A DNA stretch of 64,000 nucleotides. It comes from Arthonia radiata (Eukaryota > Ascomycota > Arthoniomycetes > Arthoniales > Arthoniaceae). Under the pieces are notes generated by a model that made no database searches, was not told where the DNA came from, and was given only the letters and a program-made list of their open reading frames with translations. The translations under genes and the position numbers were made by a program. The DNA is taken from contig PSQN01000007.1 of NCBI GenBank assembly GCA_002989075.1, positions 658,749 to 722,748 of the forward strand, written 5' to 3'. The first letter of the stretch is position 1. Each line of letters opens with the position of its first letter. Below are positions 35,348 to 48,085 of this stretch, piece after piece.

Positions 35348-38300
35348 ATGGCCGGTGCTAGCAAGTACCGTATTCGAAGAGAACGAACAAGGAACTAAGT
35401 ATACGACGGTAATCGCTTTATATCCGCTATACAAGCAGAATATAGAGCGTAGCAAAATATAGCTAACGCTAAAGAAGACTAGGGCCCTTATATAGAATCT
35501 AGCGACAACGATAAGTAAGAAAGCTTATAAGCCGGCGAACAGACGCCGAGTAGATTGCAAACTAAGAAGAACAATAGTCTAAACTAAAATAATAACGACG
35601 ATAAAGGGGCTTATTAAGACTCTAACCGCGAAGAATCTCTCTTTAGCGCCTTCTTAAGTATTAAGGTACAAAAGCTAAGATAAGAACTACTAGTATAGTA
35701 GTAGCAGCATACTATTAAGAAGTTTAAGCTTGAAAAGCGAATACTCGAAGTTAAGCTCTAGTCTACTTATAATTCGAGGGCTGGTAGCAAGCAGCTACAG
35801 GACGATTTAAGCCTTTAAAGCTAGATTAACGAGCTTCTTAAGAAAAAGGCGTCTAAGCTTAAGAGAGCTATAAGCTCTATAGACACTCAATAGACTTAAA
35901 CTATTAAGAAAAGATTTTAGATAGCTAATATATCGAACTCCGACAACGTTTGTATTATTACCTAGTACGTTTAGAAACTCTCTAGAAACCTAGCAGATAG
36001 ATAGCAAACTTACGCCGAAGAGAATAAAGAGAAGACGTCGCTCTACGTATAGACGTACTTTAAAAGATAAGTAATAGAATATATCGTTAACCTAGCTATA
36101 GCTACTACAGCTAACACAGAAAAGTTCTTTATATTAATACAGAGTTCGATATAGAAGCTCAAGGACTTTCTAAGCTTTCTATAGAACAAAGAAACTAAGT
36201 TGCTAGGTAGTAAGATATCGAACCCGAATTGGGCCGTATTCTACTATACGCGCTTATCTTTATAAATTAAGGCGAAGCTAATTAAGTAAGGTCTCTTAGA
36301 GAACCTGCTTAAAGACATAAACGAGCTTCTAAAGAAAGTTTGTTAATATATAAATATTAATCGTAGTATATTGCAGGACGCCCGCAATACTAACACAAAC
36401 CGAGATCGCTTCGGTAGCGAATTAAGTACAAACTGTAGCAGTTATAACGCTAGAGCATCTCTATAGAAGTTGGACCGCGAACGAGGCGGTTTATACCGAA
36501 GACAAGGCAACTTACCGGTCCAATAAAGAGACAATAGCTCTGCCGCACAAAGGCAACTAGGGTCGATATATAGTAAGGCAAACATTATCTACTTTACGTA
36601 CAATTAGAAAGGGCATTATACTACTAAATGTACTATGCCCCAAATTAATGTTAATTCGACGCTAGTTAAGTAGAGAAACGATAGGCCTTAAGGGTAAGTC
36701 TTACGTTTCTAAAGCTTAAGACTATTAATTAACGGTAAGAACGAATTAAAGTCTCGGTACAGCTAAATAGGTCGCTGTAAGAGATTTTCGCGCTAATAGA
36801 TTTTAATACAAAGATTAACTTTATTAATTATCGTATTGTGCTTAAAAGAGGATAGCAAAAATTATATAAAGTAAAGCTTTTGTATACTAAGTTCCTTAAT
36901 AAAAATAAGCTGTAGCTCTACGGCGCTTATAACGTAAACGTAACTATAAGAGATATATATAGAGAGAAACGGTATTGCTAACTCTACCTATATTTGGCTA
37001 ACTTTATAGAATATAGCCTCGTTTTAGGATATCTATAGCTTAAGTAAGTTGAGCTCTAAATTAGCTGGGCGATAAGAACAATTGCTTGGGGAAACCTTTC
37101 TACGCCCGAAGAATAGGTAGTAAAAGCTAAATCTATTAAGATTGTTAATAAAGACGTAATTTTAGTATGTTTGTAAAAAGACGAACAGTACTACTCCGCG
37201 ATCCTATAGATAGAAGCGGATAAACGTTATAAGTATTAAATAGTAGTTCTATTAGACGTTAGTTTGCCGCTAAACTGGACCCCGGATAACAAGCCTAAGA
37301 AAGTAGAGAAGCGAGATAAGCTTCCTTCTTAGTACGCTAAATATAAAGATATCTTTTCTAAAGAACTGTTAAGTAAGCTTGCGCCGCTTAGTAAGCATAC
37401 TTATAAAATTAAGCTTAAGGATAGCACAGAACCTCCGTATAAGCTAATCTACTCTATATTGTAGAATAAGCTAAAGACGCTCTAAAAGTATCTAAATGCT
37501 ATAATTAAGAAAGAGTAGATACAACCCTTTACTAGTCCGACGGGTGCCTTAGTTCTATTTGTATCTAAAGTAGACAGATCGTTGAGACTATATGTTAACT
37601 ACCACGGTTTAAACAATATAACTGTAAAGAATTGCTACGTATTGCCGCTAGTCTCTAAGATTCTTAATCGCCTATAAGGCTCGAAGATATTTACAAAGCT
37701 TAATCTTTACGATACCTATTACCGTATCTATATTTATAAAGAAGATAAGTAGAAGACAGCGTTTTATACCCGATACGGGCACTATAGATACCTAGTAATA
37801 CCTTTTAGACTAGTAAACGCCCCTGCTACGTTCCAGACATATATCTATAAAGCTATAGGCAATCTTGTTAATATCGTATGTATCGTTTATATAGACAATA
37901 TCTTAATTTTCTCTAAAGACAAGAAAAGCTATAAAGGCTATATTAAAGAAGTCTTGCGAAGACTCTGTAAATAAGGTTTATTTATAAAGCTGTTTAAGTG
38001 TTAATTTTATACTACCAAGGTTTCTTTCCTAGGGTTCACCGTAAGAGTCGATAGTGTCGAAATAGACCTAAAAAGGGTACAGACTATAGCCGAATAGCTA
38101 GTTCCTACTACTATAAAGTAGATTCTGTTCTTTCTAAGATTCGTAAACTTCTACCGGCAATTTATCTACAAATTTAGCCGCATCGTAGTGTCAATAAACG
38201 CACTAACGAAAGACGTTAAGTTTGTCTAGAGCAAAGCCCAACAAGAAGCTTTTAAAGCGCTAAAGTAAGCCTTTATAAATATACTAGTGCTAACGTACTT

Positions 38301-40790
38301 TAACTCGGTACTATCGATTGTTTTAATAACTAACGCATTAGACTTTATAATAGCAGGCATCTTACTTCAGCTAAGGAGAGATAGCCGATTACTATTGCCA
38401 TTAAATATTAACTTAGGCTTACCTATACTAGATATAGCGGATACCGCCTAAACTAGTATTAATAATAAGGCGGATATATACCTACATCTAGTAGCGTTCT
38501 TTTTAAAGAAATTTATAGACGCTAAGCTAAGATATAATACCTATAATAAAGAGCTTATAGCAATATAGACTAGCTTTAAGTACTAGCGCTATTACCTTAT
38601 TAATATATAGTACTTAGTAAAGGTCGTAACAGACTATAATAATCTATAGTATCTTATAACAACGAAAGTATTGTCTCGCCGATAGGCGCGCTAGGTAGAA
38701 GATCTATTAGTATTTAACTTTAAAATACTATACCGTACGGGTAGTAAGAACCTAGCAGACGCGCTATTACGCCGTCTAGATTACAAGAATTTGCGTGAAG
38801 CAAAGGAAGACAACGCCAACAAGATGTTACCGAGTCTATAGTAAAAGCTTAGAAGAGATACTACTTTGTCTAGTACTAGGGAAGAGCCCTCTAGCCTAGA
38901 AGAAGGTGTATTTGCTGTCTTAATTATATTACTTAAAAATTAGTTTAAATACTGTTAGCGGTTTGGCTACCAATCTAAAACCCTAGACGCGACTGTAGCC
39001 CAAATCGAGGGCAGATTGGAGTTAAATACAGACCTTATATAGAACGCCTAGGAGCGAGAAACGCATCCGTCTTTCTCTACTAATATAAAGCCTTTTTCGG
39101 TAGCTCTTATATTACGAGTTAAGGTAGTTATAGCTACCGCTCTTAAAATAGCTTATAATAATACTTCTTAAGGTCTCGCGACTCTAATTCTCGAAGTTTA
39201 GTAGAGAAACGCCTTTATAAAGTAGAAAGTATCGGAGTTAAAATTATTGGCTGGGACTAAAGATTAGCAGAGTAATAACACGATAATAGATCGCTATTAA
39301 GTCGATACAAGAAAGCGCCGTACGAGTCGAATTAACTTAGATGCCCTAATAGAGCCCGACTCAGACTTTAAGTCTCTAAAGCACGTAGAATAGTTAGTCG
39401 ACAGCCACAGATTGTTGCACTAAGGTAGCAAAATTTAGATACTAGAATATTCTACGTTAAAGCTTAAAATTATAAGCAAAAATTATAATAATAAGCTTGC
39501 TAGCTACTTTAAGGTCGAGAAGACCCTTAAAATTCTAAGACGTAAATATACGTAGAAAAAGATAGTAACGTATATTAAGAACTTTATTACTAAATACAAT
39601 ATATACTAACAAACAGCCGTAAAGAGGTATAAGCTATATAGCGAAATAGCGGCGATATTAGTTTTGATTGGCCTCTTTAAGGACCTATTCTTAGACTTTA
39701 TTGTTAAACTACCGATAGTTCTTTTAAAGAACAAAGATATTGTTAATTTAATTCTTATAGTCGTAGACCGCTTCTCTAAGTTTATAACCTATATTCTAGT
39801 TAGTAAAACTATAGATGCTATAGAGCTAGTAGAAGTGCTTTATAAACACTAGGCAAAAACGTCGGGATTCCCGAGGAGCCTCTTGTCTGACAGAGGATCT
39901 ATGTTTACTAGCTTATATTAGAGTACCTTCTGCCAGTATTTAGCCGTAAAACGAAGGTTGAGCACTGCATTTTACTCTCAAACTGATAGTCAAACCGAGC
40001 GCTAGAATTAGGAGCTTGAAAACTACCTGTGTATCTATATCTCCTAGGATTAAGATAATTGGTATAAGTATCTAGAAGAAGCTACTTTTGTGTACAATTT
40101 AAAAGTTTATTTATCGACGAAAATTTTGCCGATTGAATGTACGTTCGGTCGCGTTGTAGACGTACTAGACGGCGCGCCGCCGCTAAATTGGTACCGTACC
40201 GTAGTTAAGCTAAACAACCTTTCTATCGGTAAGAATATCTTCCGTTAAGAGGGAAGGTAGCTTAGACTAGAATATTCTATAGCAGTTAAGTATATAGAAG
40301 AACGCCTTCTTTGTTAACAAGAAATAAAGTAGTAGCTAGAGAAAGCTTAGCGTCTATAGACAGAATAATACAATACTAAGCATACATTAAAATACTATGT
40401 AGTAGGTAACTTAGTGCTACTATCGTTAAAGAACCTTAAGACAAAGAGGCCAATAAAGAAGCTCGACGATCGAAGCTTAGGACTATTTAGGATTCTTAAG
40501 AAAGTAGATAAATAAGCTTACTAGCTAGTACTACTAGACTCCTACCGCATTCACTCTATCTTCTACGTATTCTTACTAGAGCTATATCGCCGTCGGCCTG
40601 GTACGGAACCGCCTAGTTCGATCGAAGTCGATAGTAGTAAAGAATAGCTCGTTAAGGCGATCCGCTTTAAGATTAAGAACAAAGACTAGTATTAGACTAA
40701 GTAGTAGGGGTAGTTAGAGGTAAATAACATAATAGAGCCGCGGGCATATCTTAAAGACTCTAACGCCCTTAAGAAATTTAAGAAGCATAA
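35348..40790 (+). pseudogene. gag-pol remnants of element H
   Basis: Gag starts MAGASKYRIRRE and is soon broken by TAG. RT motifs are visible around 37,350-38,000 (for example LSKLAPLSKHTYKIKL and YIDNILIFS) and RNase H follows. Protease must lie between the knuckle and RT, but I did not pin it down. Integrase includes a 62-residue open segment at 39,664-39,852 (core DFIVKLPIVL, then VDRFSKFITY). A C-terminal segment near 40,630-40,770 ends in a chromodomain-like pattern (EPRAYLKDSNALKKF), uncertain. Most stops are TAG in place of Gln or Trp codons. Confidence 0.7.
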
Positions 40791-41214
40791 AGATACTGAG
40801 CCGAGAGGTAAGCGTCTAAGACAAACTAGACAACGTAGATAAGAAAGAACTACAAGCCTACGCAATTAGCCTACAATATAACGCTAAAGAGAAGATAGAT
40901 TACCTAAAGTACAGTTTAAAACATAAAATTAGTATAGTATTAAACTTTAAGACTATTTATATATAATTATAAAGCTTAAGCTATAAGAAAGCTAAAATAA
41001 GACTTGTACAGGAAGAAAATATAGAGCTATTCCGATAGACTAAGGAAAACTACTTACACAGATTAAAACTCTAGCCGAACAAAAGGCAGAAAACTACGAG
41101 AAGACTACCCGAACTAGCGCCGAAGTTAGTACGGATCAGCGGTATAATACTACTTAACCTAGTTGCGACTACCGTCGACGTAGTCCTAAATCTAATTAAC
41201 TAGATCTACTATAG

Positions 41215-41686
41215 TGTTACGGGCACCAGCCCTAGACGGCCTAGCGTGCACCCAAGCATCAACCACCGCTAGTCATCTCAGCCCTACCAGCATTATTCCC
41301 GACTAAGCCTATAAACCCGCCGTAGGCATTATCGGACAAGACGGCTATAAGAGCCTAAGTTCCATAAAAACCCGATATAAGCATTATAAAGATTAAAAGA
41401 AAAAGAGGAACTTCCCTATGTACCTTAGATTATATAGCTAGACTGATGGCCGACCTTAGGATAGACTTTAGTCTATTAACTTAACATCTGAATACAAGTT
41501 CCTTAACTATATTCAGGTAACGTGCTTCACCTTCTGTCTACTTTAGTTAAGCCCCTCTCACCCTCTGTAATCTGTCTCGCCTCTCCTGTCTTTTAGTCTC
41601 TAGCACACAAGACACCCACCACCAAGGTCGACAAGCACACAAGGCAAGTAAGCCTTAGTTCGGTCCTCCCAGCGACCGGCGTTACA
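41215..41686 (+). repeat. 5' LTR of A (472 bases, U3 type A)
   Basis: Starts TGTTACGGGCACC and ends CCGGCGTTACA. It differs from the 3' LTR mainly by transitions plus a patch of changes in the middle (around 41,362-41,401). Confidence 0.93.
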
Positions 41687-41728
41687 CTTTGACAGACTCG
41701 CTACGAAAGTAGAGAAAGCAGATTAATT
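41687..41728 (+). other. Leader of element A between 5' LTR and gag
   Basis: A 42-base leader starting CTTTGACAGACTCGC, conserved in C, F and K as CTTTRAYAGACTCGC. A tRNA primer site normally begins TGG just after the LTR. None is seen here, so priming may be unusual. Confidence 0.5.
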
Positions 41729-43870
41729 ATGTCTACTACTTCGGCACCCAACAGCCGCGACGCTGCGGACAGATTAGCCAACAGAATGGCCAGTACAAGT
41801 AAGATATCGGACGTTAACACTAAGATAGGAAAAAGTTTCTTAGGTAAACGTTTCGAAGTCACTTCATTCTTAACACGCCTAGCCGTGTACTTTAGAACTC
41901 ATAAAGACTAGTTCCCGAACAATACCACTATAGTTCTATTCGCTACCTCTTATATGAATAAAGATGCCTACAAGTAGGTCGAGTACTACCTCGACGATTT
42001 CTTATTTACCTCGATAAAGAGCAGGCGCGAGGACACCGACGAGTTCTTCGCTAGCTTTGCCTTCTTTTAGAAGAAGCTTCGCGAAATCTTTAGATAGACC
42101 GACGCTGGACGCGTCGCTATTAGGAAGCTTAGGAACCTCAAGCAGACAGGACCAGCAAGCAGGTACGCCGCTGAATTTATATAGTATGCTAATTAAACAG
42201 GATAGGACGAGAAACCCCTGATCGAGACCTTTTACGAAGGACTTAAGGATTATGTCAAGGAAATAATCTACATTCGTGGAGAAAAGTTTGATGATCTCGA
42301 CAACTTTATACAACGAGCAAAGGAGATCGACGACAGCAACTTCGAAAGACAAATAGAAAAGAAGGGCAATCCCACTAACAGGTTCTATGGAACAAAGAAT
42401 CGAGCAAACTTACAACAAGACCGAGGCGATCCAATGGAGTTAGATTTTACAAAGCCTCGAGGGAAACTAAATAACCAAGAAAGAGAACACAGAATAAAGA
42501 ACAAGCTATGCTTGTATTGCGGAAGACTAGGGCATCAAGTTAAAGAATGCCGCTTTAAGAAACAATAGTTCAACAGTACCGGCAGAAACAGGCATAACAA
42601 TCGATCTTAGAAACCCCGTTTCCCACGACAATAGTTCAATATAACTATTCAGACATAGGAACACTACGGTCGCAATAAGGCAATAGAATTACTGGCAGCC
42701 TTCTCCGACCGCTGGCACGTAAACCCAACCGGGGACCGTCTACTTCAAGCGTTTGGACTCCCACCTAAGATCAACCAGAACTGGTATGAGTACGTTACTG
42801 GACTCACCAAGGAGCAGAAGGACACCTATTGGGGTGCCTTCTGTAACCAGGAAGACACTTATTCAGTTACTTCCGATAAGAAGCACAACGAACTAAACTT
42901 GTTTAATTTACACAAAAACTGGGATACAGACAGTGAGTCATGGGAAGAAATAAAGGAACGACAAATGAAACAGGAACAATAAGACCTATAGGACTGGAAC
43001 AACATTAACCGCACTATTCCGAGGCATTAGGTACAGAGTACCGTTGCACCACACGATACACTATCCTAGACCGCGTGCTACAATAACGATTGCACGACCC
43101 ACGAATCCGACAAACTAGGGTTAGGATAGTGGCCGAAGAAACCGATATCTCCCAAACAAGGTTCGACACAAGAACTAGGCCTCGCCCGAGGACGACCTAG
43201 GTTACCTTACCCAGAAACCCAAGGGGAATCTAAGGAAGAACAGACCGTAGAAGCTAAGCAAGACAGCAGCTACGATGCGTTACAGGCAAGACAACGACTC
43301 GAAGACGAAAATATAGATTCTGATGGTACGGAATCCTCGCTCGAGGACGACACTAACTAGGAAGAACAAACCCCAATTCGTTGGGAAGGAATAATATAGA
43401 GACTTTGTTAGTTGGCCTTCTACAATGGGAAGTTGAGCGCTGATAGAGACATTAACAACATTCCGGGATACATTTACTCACGCCTACGACGACCAGTAGA
43501 CCACCTTATTAGGGGTCTAGAATTGCGCAGTCAGTACCAATATCTTTAACTAACAATGTACAACCCACAGACACGACGAGTTTTAACCAGCGATAGTTGT
43601 ATAATCAAAGTAGGGATCGTAAACGATAAACCAGACGTTATAATAAAAGCAGTATTAGGACACCCTACACAGGAATTCTTATAGCAAATCAACCGACAAT
43701 GAGTTCCGGTACCTAAAATACTCTAGAACGTATACAATTAACAGGGAAAAGACTAGGCCGACTACTTCGAGGGCAGCAGTACCGGCCCGTCTAACGGTTA
43801 AACCCTCTAGAAGTCTAGCTCTGCGCGAGCTCAGCTGCCTATAGAACACACTTACACACTCGGGCAACAG
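41729..43870 (+). pseudogene. gag of element A (stop-interrupted)
   Basis: ATG at 41,729 lies 43 bases after the LTR (MSTTSAPNSRDAADRLANRM). The first 60 codons are open, then TAG where other positions suggest Gln. The frame is kept to a CCHC zinc knuckle (C-x2-C-x4-H-x4-C, 42,509-42,550), the nucleic-acid binding part of Gag. It continues through an acidic region to about 43,850. Pol lies in the -1 frame relative to this one. Gag would form the particle shell; with the stops seen it cannot be made whole. Confidence 0.8.
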
Positions 43871-43879
43871 TAAACTACA

Positions 43880-46800
43880 GAAATATTAAAGTTATAATCG
43901 ATTTAGGCGCAACAGGCAACTTTATCTCAACACGCTGCGTTAAAGAGTGCCAGATACAAACACGAAAGAAGAAATTACCCTACGCACTGTCTAGATTTCA
44001 AGGGGCAGAGGGAAGAGTCGACTACGAGACTTCGCCAATAGGTATAACAATTAGGGACCATTGGGAAGAAATTACTTATAATATCGTAGATATCAACCAG
44101 CACCACGCTGTGCTAGGTATACCTTGGTTGCAACAATATAACCCAGAAGTAGATTAGAGAACTAAAAAACTCCTCTTTACTAGGTGCAAGCACTCTAAGC
44201 AAGAGTCGTTCTGCGGAACGAATACCCTACAAGCTAATTTTAGTAGTAAGGATAAGGAGCGCGATAAGGAACTTACGCGGGTCAGCACCACCACACTCCG
44301 ACATTCAGACATCCTACGAGAGGAGTCTAACGCAGTATCTCGTCTGTGGCCAACTATACGCAAGTGTAAACAAGAGACGACTGCCCGCCAACGATTCTAC
44401 ACGACGACAAGTACTCAGTTAATTACTGAAATACCTGAGGAATACGATTAATTCCGACACCTGTTTGAAGAAGCTGAGCCGGACTCAGCTCTCCTAGAAC
44501 ACAAACCGTGAGATCACACAATACCTTTACAAGAAGGCAAAACGCCAATATTCGGTCTAATATACTCTCTATCAGAAGCAGAAAATTAAGCGCTCCGCGA
44601 TTATCTTGACGAGAACCTTAAGAAAGGATTTATCCGGAAATCAACATCACTAGCCGGATACCCGATACTCTTCGTACCTAAGAAGAATAGCAAACTACGA
44701 CTCTACGTAGACTACAGACAACTGAACGGGGTAACTATTAAAAATCGATACCCTTTACTACGCATCAACGAAATAACAGATCGATTGTATAACGCGCAAT
44801 AGTTTACTAAGTTTGACCTACGAGGAGCATATAACTTGATCCGTATAAAGGAGGGCGAAGAATAGAAAACGGCCTTCCGCACTAGACACAGACTTTTTAA
44901 GTATTGCGTTATGCCCTTTGGGCTAACAAACGCTCTAGCATCATTTTAGAAACTAATTAACAACACACTTAGCGATTACCTAGACATATTTATAACTGCT
45001 TATCTAGACGATATCCTAGTGTACAGCCGTACACTAGAAGAATATAAAGAACATATTAAGAAGGTATTAAAAAGATTGACGCGTGCCGATTTACGAATCG
45101 ATATCGAGAAAACTTAGTTTCACCAACAATCCGTCGAATTTCTTAGATTTATAATTACCGAGCACGGTCTCTAAATAGAAGATTCGAAGATCTAATCCGT
45201 CCTGACCTGGCCTATACCAAAGAATATGAAACAATTACAACAGTTTCTTAGTTTTGCTAACTACTACAGGCGATAGATATCCAACTTTGGCCGAATCACA
45301 GCACCGCTGTCTCAACAGACGAAACAATCGACAGGATTCTCCTAGACGTAGAAAGAGCAATTAGCATTTAAAGAACTTAAAGAAGCTTTTGAGATTGGGC
45401 CTGTACTAGCAATATTTGACCCTAACCTACCGATTATCATAGAAACAGACGCGTTAGACTATACAATTGGAGCATACATAAGTTAAAACAACAAAGAAGG
45501 AAAGCTTAGACCAGTAGCTTTCTACTCAAGGAAAATGTTACCTACAGAACAGAACTACGATATTTACGATAAAGAGCTTTTAGCCATTATAGCAGCATTC
45601 GAGACATAGCGAGCTTACCTAGAAGGAGCAAACTATACGATTATAGTATACACAGACTACAAAAACCTAACTTATTTTACGACAACAAAGAGACTTAACC
45701 GTAGATAAGTTAGATAGTTAGAAACTATGGCTCTATACGACTTTATTATTACCTACAAGAAGGGTTCCGAGAACGACAGGGCCGACGCTCTAAGCCGACG
45801 ACCGGATTACCTTAATAACAAGGAACACGTCGAGCATGCAATATTCCGAGAACACAATAATGAGATTAGATACAATTAATTGGCTATAACAACCGAGTTT
45901 GTTATTAAACCAGACAGCCGAATCCCAGACATCCTGAACGACCCTAAAACCTACTAAGAAAACGAGAAACGACACCTAGGATTAACTAAGAACAACAAGG
46001 GATATTACGAATTCTAAGGTAAAATCTATGTCCCGAGGAATCTAATCCGGAACATTATCAGTAACTTCTACGATAACCCAACTAAAGGACATAAAGGCAT
46101 CGACAATACCATAGAAAAGATCACGAGAACCTACTACATCCCGAGGATCCGACACCACGTCGAGAATTATATCCGAGAATGCGATATATGCGCAAGAACC
46201 AAGCACCCGAGGCATTCACCATACGGTGAACTACAACCACTAGAGACACCCGAGAGACTATAGCACACAGTCTTACTAGACTTTATTACTAAGTTACCAA
46301 CTTCTAAGGATCCTTTTATAGGAGTAGCTTACGACGCTGTTCTGGTTATATGCGACAAACTAACAAAGTACGCGTACTTCGTACCTTACAAGGAAGCCAG
46401 CAACTTAGAACAGTTAGTATATACCTTCCTTTGGATTATCTTAGCAAACTATGGCCAACCCCAAAGAATTGTCTTAGACAGAGACCGGAAATTCGTCTCA
46501 CGGTTTTGGACATCCCTAATACAATAGCTAGAGACAAAACAAAAAATGTCAACATCATTCTATCCACAAACAGACGGACAGACAGAACGAATAAATTAAA
46601 CACTGGAACAGTATCTCCGGGCATACATCAACTACCAGCAGAACGACTAGGTACAGTTACTACCAGTAGCGCAAGCAGCGCACAACGATACAAAGAACGA
46701 TACAACCAAGACAACTCCGTTCTACGCCTTATATAGCTATCACCCTCTTCAGGGAAGACAACTACAAAATACCACAGAGAACGAATTAGCTACACGAATA

Positions 46801-47313
46801 GCTACGAACATAAAGCACCTGCACCAGCAGTTAAAGTCTGACAGCGAGTTTATTAACGAACGAACAAGAAAGTAGTATAACAAGTTAAGAATAACCCCAA
46901 ACACAAGCATAAAAGAAGGGGGAAGAGCTTACTTGCTTATAAGAAACTTAAAAACTATCAGATCAAGCAAAAAACTCGACTATACCAAGACAAAACCGTT
47001 CAAAATCTTACAGCAATTGGGACCCGTAACATTTAGACTCAAACTCCCAAAGACAATAAGAATACATCCTATATTTTACGTAGCGCTGTTGGAACCAGCC
47101 TACTTCCGAGAAGCAGAACGACCTAACCCAGAAATCCTTTCTAACAATCAAGAACCCGAGTATAAAGTCGAAACAATTCGAGCCTATAGACAATACCGAG
47201 GCAAACGACAGTATCTCATAAAGTGGAAAGAATATTCCGAACACGAAAATCAATGGGAACCGGAACGAAACCTGACCAACTGTAAAGACACCATCCGACG
47301 ATATTGGGACTAG
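43880..47313 (+). pseudogene. pol of element A: protease, RT, RNase H, integrase, chromodomain (stop-interrupted)
   Basis: Protease motif DLGATG is at 43,900-43,917, where DSGAT is usual (Ser to Leu). RT has the [11 protein letters not shown] block near 44,700, VMPFGLTNA near 44,910 and an intact YLDD catalytic pair at 45,001-45,012. RNase H has ETDALDY near 45,445 and YDKELLAI. Integrase has the zinc motif ending CDICAR near 46,180, the first catalytic Asp in LLDFITKLP near 46,275, the second in LDRDRKFV near 46,475, and DGQTERIN carrying the Glu. The chromodomain is at about 47,157-47,310 (YLIKWKEYSEHENQWEPE). The 46,933-47,313 stretch is fully open. Everything is in one frame, broken by TAG, TAA and a few other stops typical of RIP. 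Confidence 0.85.
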
Positions 47314-47356
47314 AATATTAGTCGGTCGTAGCAGCATTAACACCCTAATCCACTAC

Positions 47357-47899
47357 CTAGTGTGCCTCGCCGGCACTCAGGTTACCCTCAAACGAACCAG
47401 CCCACCATGTTACAGGACCACTACTCAATACCGGGTAGGGGTTACTCCGAAAGTCAACGGATAACCCGCTCGGACATTTAAATGTATCACTATTAGCTAT
47501 CGACGCAGTAAATTCTTCTTGCTCCAATAACTTATTCCGAGCCAACTTCGCTGCTGCCCGCGTACGAGTCTTCTCGACCTCCTCTTTCAACTTCCAGATC
47601 TTAGATCGGTCACGCTGCACAGCCGCAACCAACGCTGCTGCCTGAGCCTTTGACGCACGCAGTCGGCTCTTCGCGCGCTAAAGGGCAGCCGACTGAGAGG
47701 AATGTTGAGAATAAACCGAACGCGCTACAATCAAGTTAGTTCTAGTTACCACAAAAGGACACTAAAAAGGCATACTATCTGCCATCGACACCCGTAAATT
47801 ACAACTCTTTCTATCTCGAGTACACACCGAACACGTCGCCTTCCCGGACTAAACCACACACCTTTTCTTAGTCGACACATATCTAGAACAAGGAGGCAT
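47357..47899 (-). pseudogene. Antisense spliced gene of element A: Zn2Cys6-like cysteine cluster plus coiled coil (best copy)
   Basis: Lies opposite to pol, between the pol stop and the 3' LTR. Exon 1 is 47,776-47,899 (ATG at 47,899, 124 bases), the intron 47,725-47,775 (51 bases, GTATGC donor, ACTAAC branch-like site, TTGTAG acceptor) and exon 2 47,357-47,724 (368 bases, stop TAG). Product would be 163 residues. Cysteines at 4, 14, 23, 26 and 33 are present and position 7 is Tyr. Other copies show Cys at 7, so the pattern is C-x2-C-x6-C-x8-C-x2-C-x6-C, within the Zn(II)2Cys6 range. KKR precedes the third Cys. Exon 2 encodes a basic Arg/Lys/Ala/Glu stretch, probably coiled coil, then LLEQEE and CPSGLSVDF. 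Only two internal stops occur, both TAG (47,849-47,851 and near 47,676). DNA binding is inference. Confidence 0.72.
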
Positions 47900-48070
47900 C
47901 TCGATACCGCAGGCTTTAATTAACAGGTATTAGCTGTACTTTTTATTAGGACCCGCAGCAACGGACTTTATGCGAAGTATAGCGACTTACAGATTAGTTA
48001 CGAAAGGAGGGACGAAACGTAACTTATAAGTGTTTAAAAGGCTAAGGGTCAATCGAGGACAATTTAACTA

Positions 48071-48081
48071 GAAGAGGGGGG
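48071..48081 (+). other. Polypurine tract of element A
   Basis: GAAGAGGGGGG four bases before the 3' LTR, the usual place for plus-strand priming. The complement is conserved beside the 3' LTRs of C and F. Confidence 0.75.
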
Positions 48082-48085
48082 ATTG

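Noticed and set aside
46350-46736. 128-codon plus-strand frame inside the integrase of A
   Set aside because: It is out of frame with the integrase motifs that run through the same bases (LDRDRKFV, DGQTERIN). A shadow frame.
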